Origin: Bacteroidaceae bacterium
GTDB taxonomy: Bacteria > Bacteroidota > Bacteroidia > Bacteroidales > Bacteroidaceae
Assembly (NCBI GenBank): GCA_024695315.1
Contig: JAILIJ010000196.1
Location: forward strand, 1-8,153
DNA: 8,153 bases
Direction of reading: 5' to 3'
The translations under genes and the position numbers were made by a program. The notes beneath the pieces were generated by a model, which worked only from the letters and a program-made list of their open reading frames with translations, was not told the DNA's origin and did not search any database. Shown piece after piece: positions 7,112 through 8,153 of this stretch (positions are counted from its first letter, which is position 1; the number at the start of each line of letters is the position of its first letter).

Positions 7112-7309
7112 ATGAAAAAGCAAGAGTACATGGCTCCATCAATGGTGAGCACAAGACTAAGAACTGGATTAATTGCCAGCAGTGGTTCAAACGGAATGAA
7201 GCATTCTGAAGCACAAAAGAAAGCCGGTATAGCAGACGACAGTCCACTTATTAGTGACGAACCTACTACAACAGGTTGGGATGCTAAGGCAAGACCAATG
7301 TCATTCTAA
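7112..7309 (+). CDS. Small protein of unknown function, MKKxYxxP-type Bacteroidales peptide
   Basis: A 65-residue protein starting MKKQEYMAPS after an A-rich stretch (nine A's ending two bases before the ATG). I recognise the general pattern rather than a named family. Prevotella and Bacteroides genomes carry many short proteins with MKK-x-Y-x-x-P at the start, a hydrophobic Leu/Ile-Ala-x-Ser segment near residue 20 (here GLIASSG at 19-25), an acidic middle, and an end such as GWDAKxR..SF (here 55-65). No function is known to me. There is no real signal peptide or membrane segment, and no cysteine. The middle carries a lysine-rich stretch (KHSEAQKKAG at 30-39) and then acidic and threonine residues. 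A strong terminator follows 11 bases after the stop, so this is a complete one-gene unit with a long leader, which supports it being real despite its size. Possible roles such as a secreted or modified peptide are speculation. Confidence 0.7.
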   Translation: MKKQEYMAPSMVSTRLRTGLIASSGSNGMKHSEAQKKAGIADDSPLISDEPTTTGWDAKARPMSF

Positions 7310-7320
7310 CATTAGAATGC

Positions 7321-7362
7321 AAAAATGGGACTTTGACGTTTAATTGTCAAAGTCCCATTTTT
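7321..7362. terminator. Bidirectional intrinsic terminator between converging genes
   Basis: AAAAATGGGACTTTGAC (7321-7337) and GTCAAAGTCCCATTTTT (7346-7362) are perfect complements: 17 base pairs around the loop GTTTAATT. The arms start with A and end with T runs, so each strand gives a G-C-containing stem followed by U's. It therefore can end both the small-protein transcript on the plus strand and the Nudix transcript on the minus strand, 90 bases beyond that gene's stop. Confidence 0.9.
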
Positions 7363-7451
7363 ATATTTTCTAAATCATACTAAGCGTCCACTTATTATGC
7401 AGTTCATCTAATGTGGAAAAACATTCCGGACACGAGAATCAATAGATTAGT

Positions 7452-8063
7452 CTACTGCCAAACCATAGATTTCCACTTCTCCATATTATCCTTAATAAGG
7501 AGCTGCTCAGTATATAAAGCAAAATATTTCCATAAAGGAGCAGATGTCGGAGCGGACATAAACTCACCATTAAGCAACATTTGGAACACATCGTGCTGCT
7601 CAATCAGATGCACATGTATATCCTCCGTCTTGTCTAGTTTTTGTCCATCAACTTTCTCTACACCCTTAGCATAAAAACTATACATCTTATTATCCTGTAT
7701 TCCCGGCTGAGGATACTCCACAAGTAGCGGTTTCCATTCCCCACCTGCAAAACCTGTTTCCTCCAACAATTCACGTTTAGCAGCCACAAGAGGCTCTTCT
7801 CCCTCTTCCACTACTCCAGCAGGGATTTCCGTAAGAACATCGTCAACCGCATGACGGTACTGACGTTCCATGATAATTTGACCGTCTTTAGTCTCAGCAA
7901 CAATACAAACGAAAGCCGCATTATGCAACTTATAAAACTCGTCATGTACTGTGCCATCAGGCAATTCCACCTGTGAACAATACACATCAAGCCAAGGTCG
8001 ATGAATTATGTTCTCAGACTTGACCACCTTCCATTTCATGTCACTATCATTAAAATCTATCAT
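7452..8063 (-). CDS. Nudix hydrolase, ADP-ribose pyrophosphatase type
   Basis: A 203-residue cytoplasmic protein from the ATG at 8063. The Nudix box is complete at 83-105: G83, E89, then REL at 97-99, EE at 101-102 and TGF at 103-105, fitting Gx5Ex7REUxEExGU and its magnesium-binding glutamates. RQYRHA (67-72) and EIPAG (79-83) before the box, and a proline in YPQPG (P120, 15 residues past the box), are features of ADP-ribose pyrophosphatases, which split ADP-ribose into AMP and ribose 5-phosphate. The exact substrate (ADP-ribose, another ADP-sugar or similar) is inferred. The frame stays open to an ATG at 8135, but that start overlaps the -33 element and precedes the -7 box, so it would not be transcribed. 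The ATG at 8063 follows AAAAAAAATA and sits about 33 bases after the expected transcript start. The ATG at 8039 (MKWKVV) is an alternative giving 195 residues. Confidence 0.92.
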   Translation of the reverse strand: MIDFNDSDMKWKVVKSENIIHRPWLDVYCSQVELPDGTVHDEFYKLHNAAFVCIVAETKDGQIIMERQYRHAVDDVLTEIPAGVVEEGEEPLVAAKRELLEETGFAGGEWKPLLVEYPQPGIQDNKMYSFYAKGVEKVDGQKLDKTEDIHVHLIEQHDVFQMLLNGEFMSAPTSAPLWKYFALYTEQLLIKDNMEKWKSMVWQ

Positions 8064-8101
8064 ATTTTTTTTGAATAAAATTATTCTGAAAAAATCCGAC
8101 G

Positions 8102-8136
8102 CAAATTTAGATATTTCATTCGAGATAAAACCCAAA
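8102..8136 (-). promoter_or_regulatory. Bacteroidetes promoter (-33 and -7) for the Nudix gene
   Basis: On the minus strand TTTG (8136-8133) is followed after 23 bases by TAAATTTG (8109-8102), an exact TAnnTTTG box. This is the only promoter in the window with both elements recognisable, although the spacer is slightly long. Transcription should begin near 8095, which decides the start codon of the gene at 8063 rather than 8135. Confidence 0.65.
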
Positions 8137-8153
8137 TAATTTCATGATTTTTA

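Noticed and set aside
7411..7674. Plus-strand open frame of 87 codons
   Set aside because: It is antisense to the Nudix gene and to the spacer before the terminator, with no protein features.

Overview
The window looks like part of a chromosome of a low-GC member of the Bacteroidales, most likely Prevotellaceae. Promoter boxes of the form TAnnTTTG sit at sensible distances upstream of the genes. Start codons follow A-rich stretches rather than Shine-Dalgarno sites. Two large exported proteins have typical Bacteroidetes signal peptides (…FA|Q, …YA|Q). There is also a 65-residue MKKxYxxP-type peptide of a kind I recall from Prevotella and Bacteroides. No rRNA, tRNA, CRISPR array, insertion sequence or phage gene was seen. 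The genus is an inference.

Layout, left to right. (1) 1-707, minus strand: a membrane-anchored NERD-domain protein with a C-terminal topoisomerase-type zinc ribbon, cut by the window edge. Its promoter box ends five bases before the ATG, so its mRNA may be leaderless. (2) 982-3417, plus: a secreted, periplasmic M1-family zinc aminopeptidase with a complete active site. (3) 3724-6660, plus: a TonB-receptor-like outer-membrane beta-barrel protein with an N-terminal carboxypeptidase-regulatory-like domain and a plug. A 14-bp perfect hairpin and a new promoter separate it from the peptidase, so the two are probably separate transcripts. (4) 6661-7111: a 451-bp non-coding stretch holding a terminator, a cluster of TACGTA palindromes, a good promoter and a structured leader. 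(5) 7112-7309, plus: a small protein of unknown function. (6) 7321-7362: a 17-bp perfect hairpin that can terminate both converging genes. (7) 7452-8063, minus: a Nudix hydrolase of the ADP-ribose pyrophosphatase type with its own promoter.

The genes do not form an evident pathway. Each appears to have its own promoter, and this is mostly ordinary core-genome territory with two cell-envelope genes in the middle. By eye the plus strand is richer in C than G throughout, even across minus-strand genes. That suggests the minus strand is the leading strand and the long plus-strand genes are transcribed against replication. I see no strong candidate for a new multi-gene system. The most interesting part is 6750-7362: clustered palindromes, two possible promoters, a folded leader of about 280 bases, a tiny conserved-looking protein and a strong terminator.
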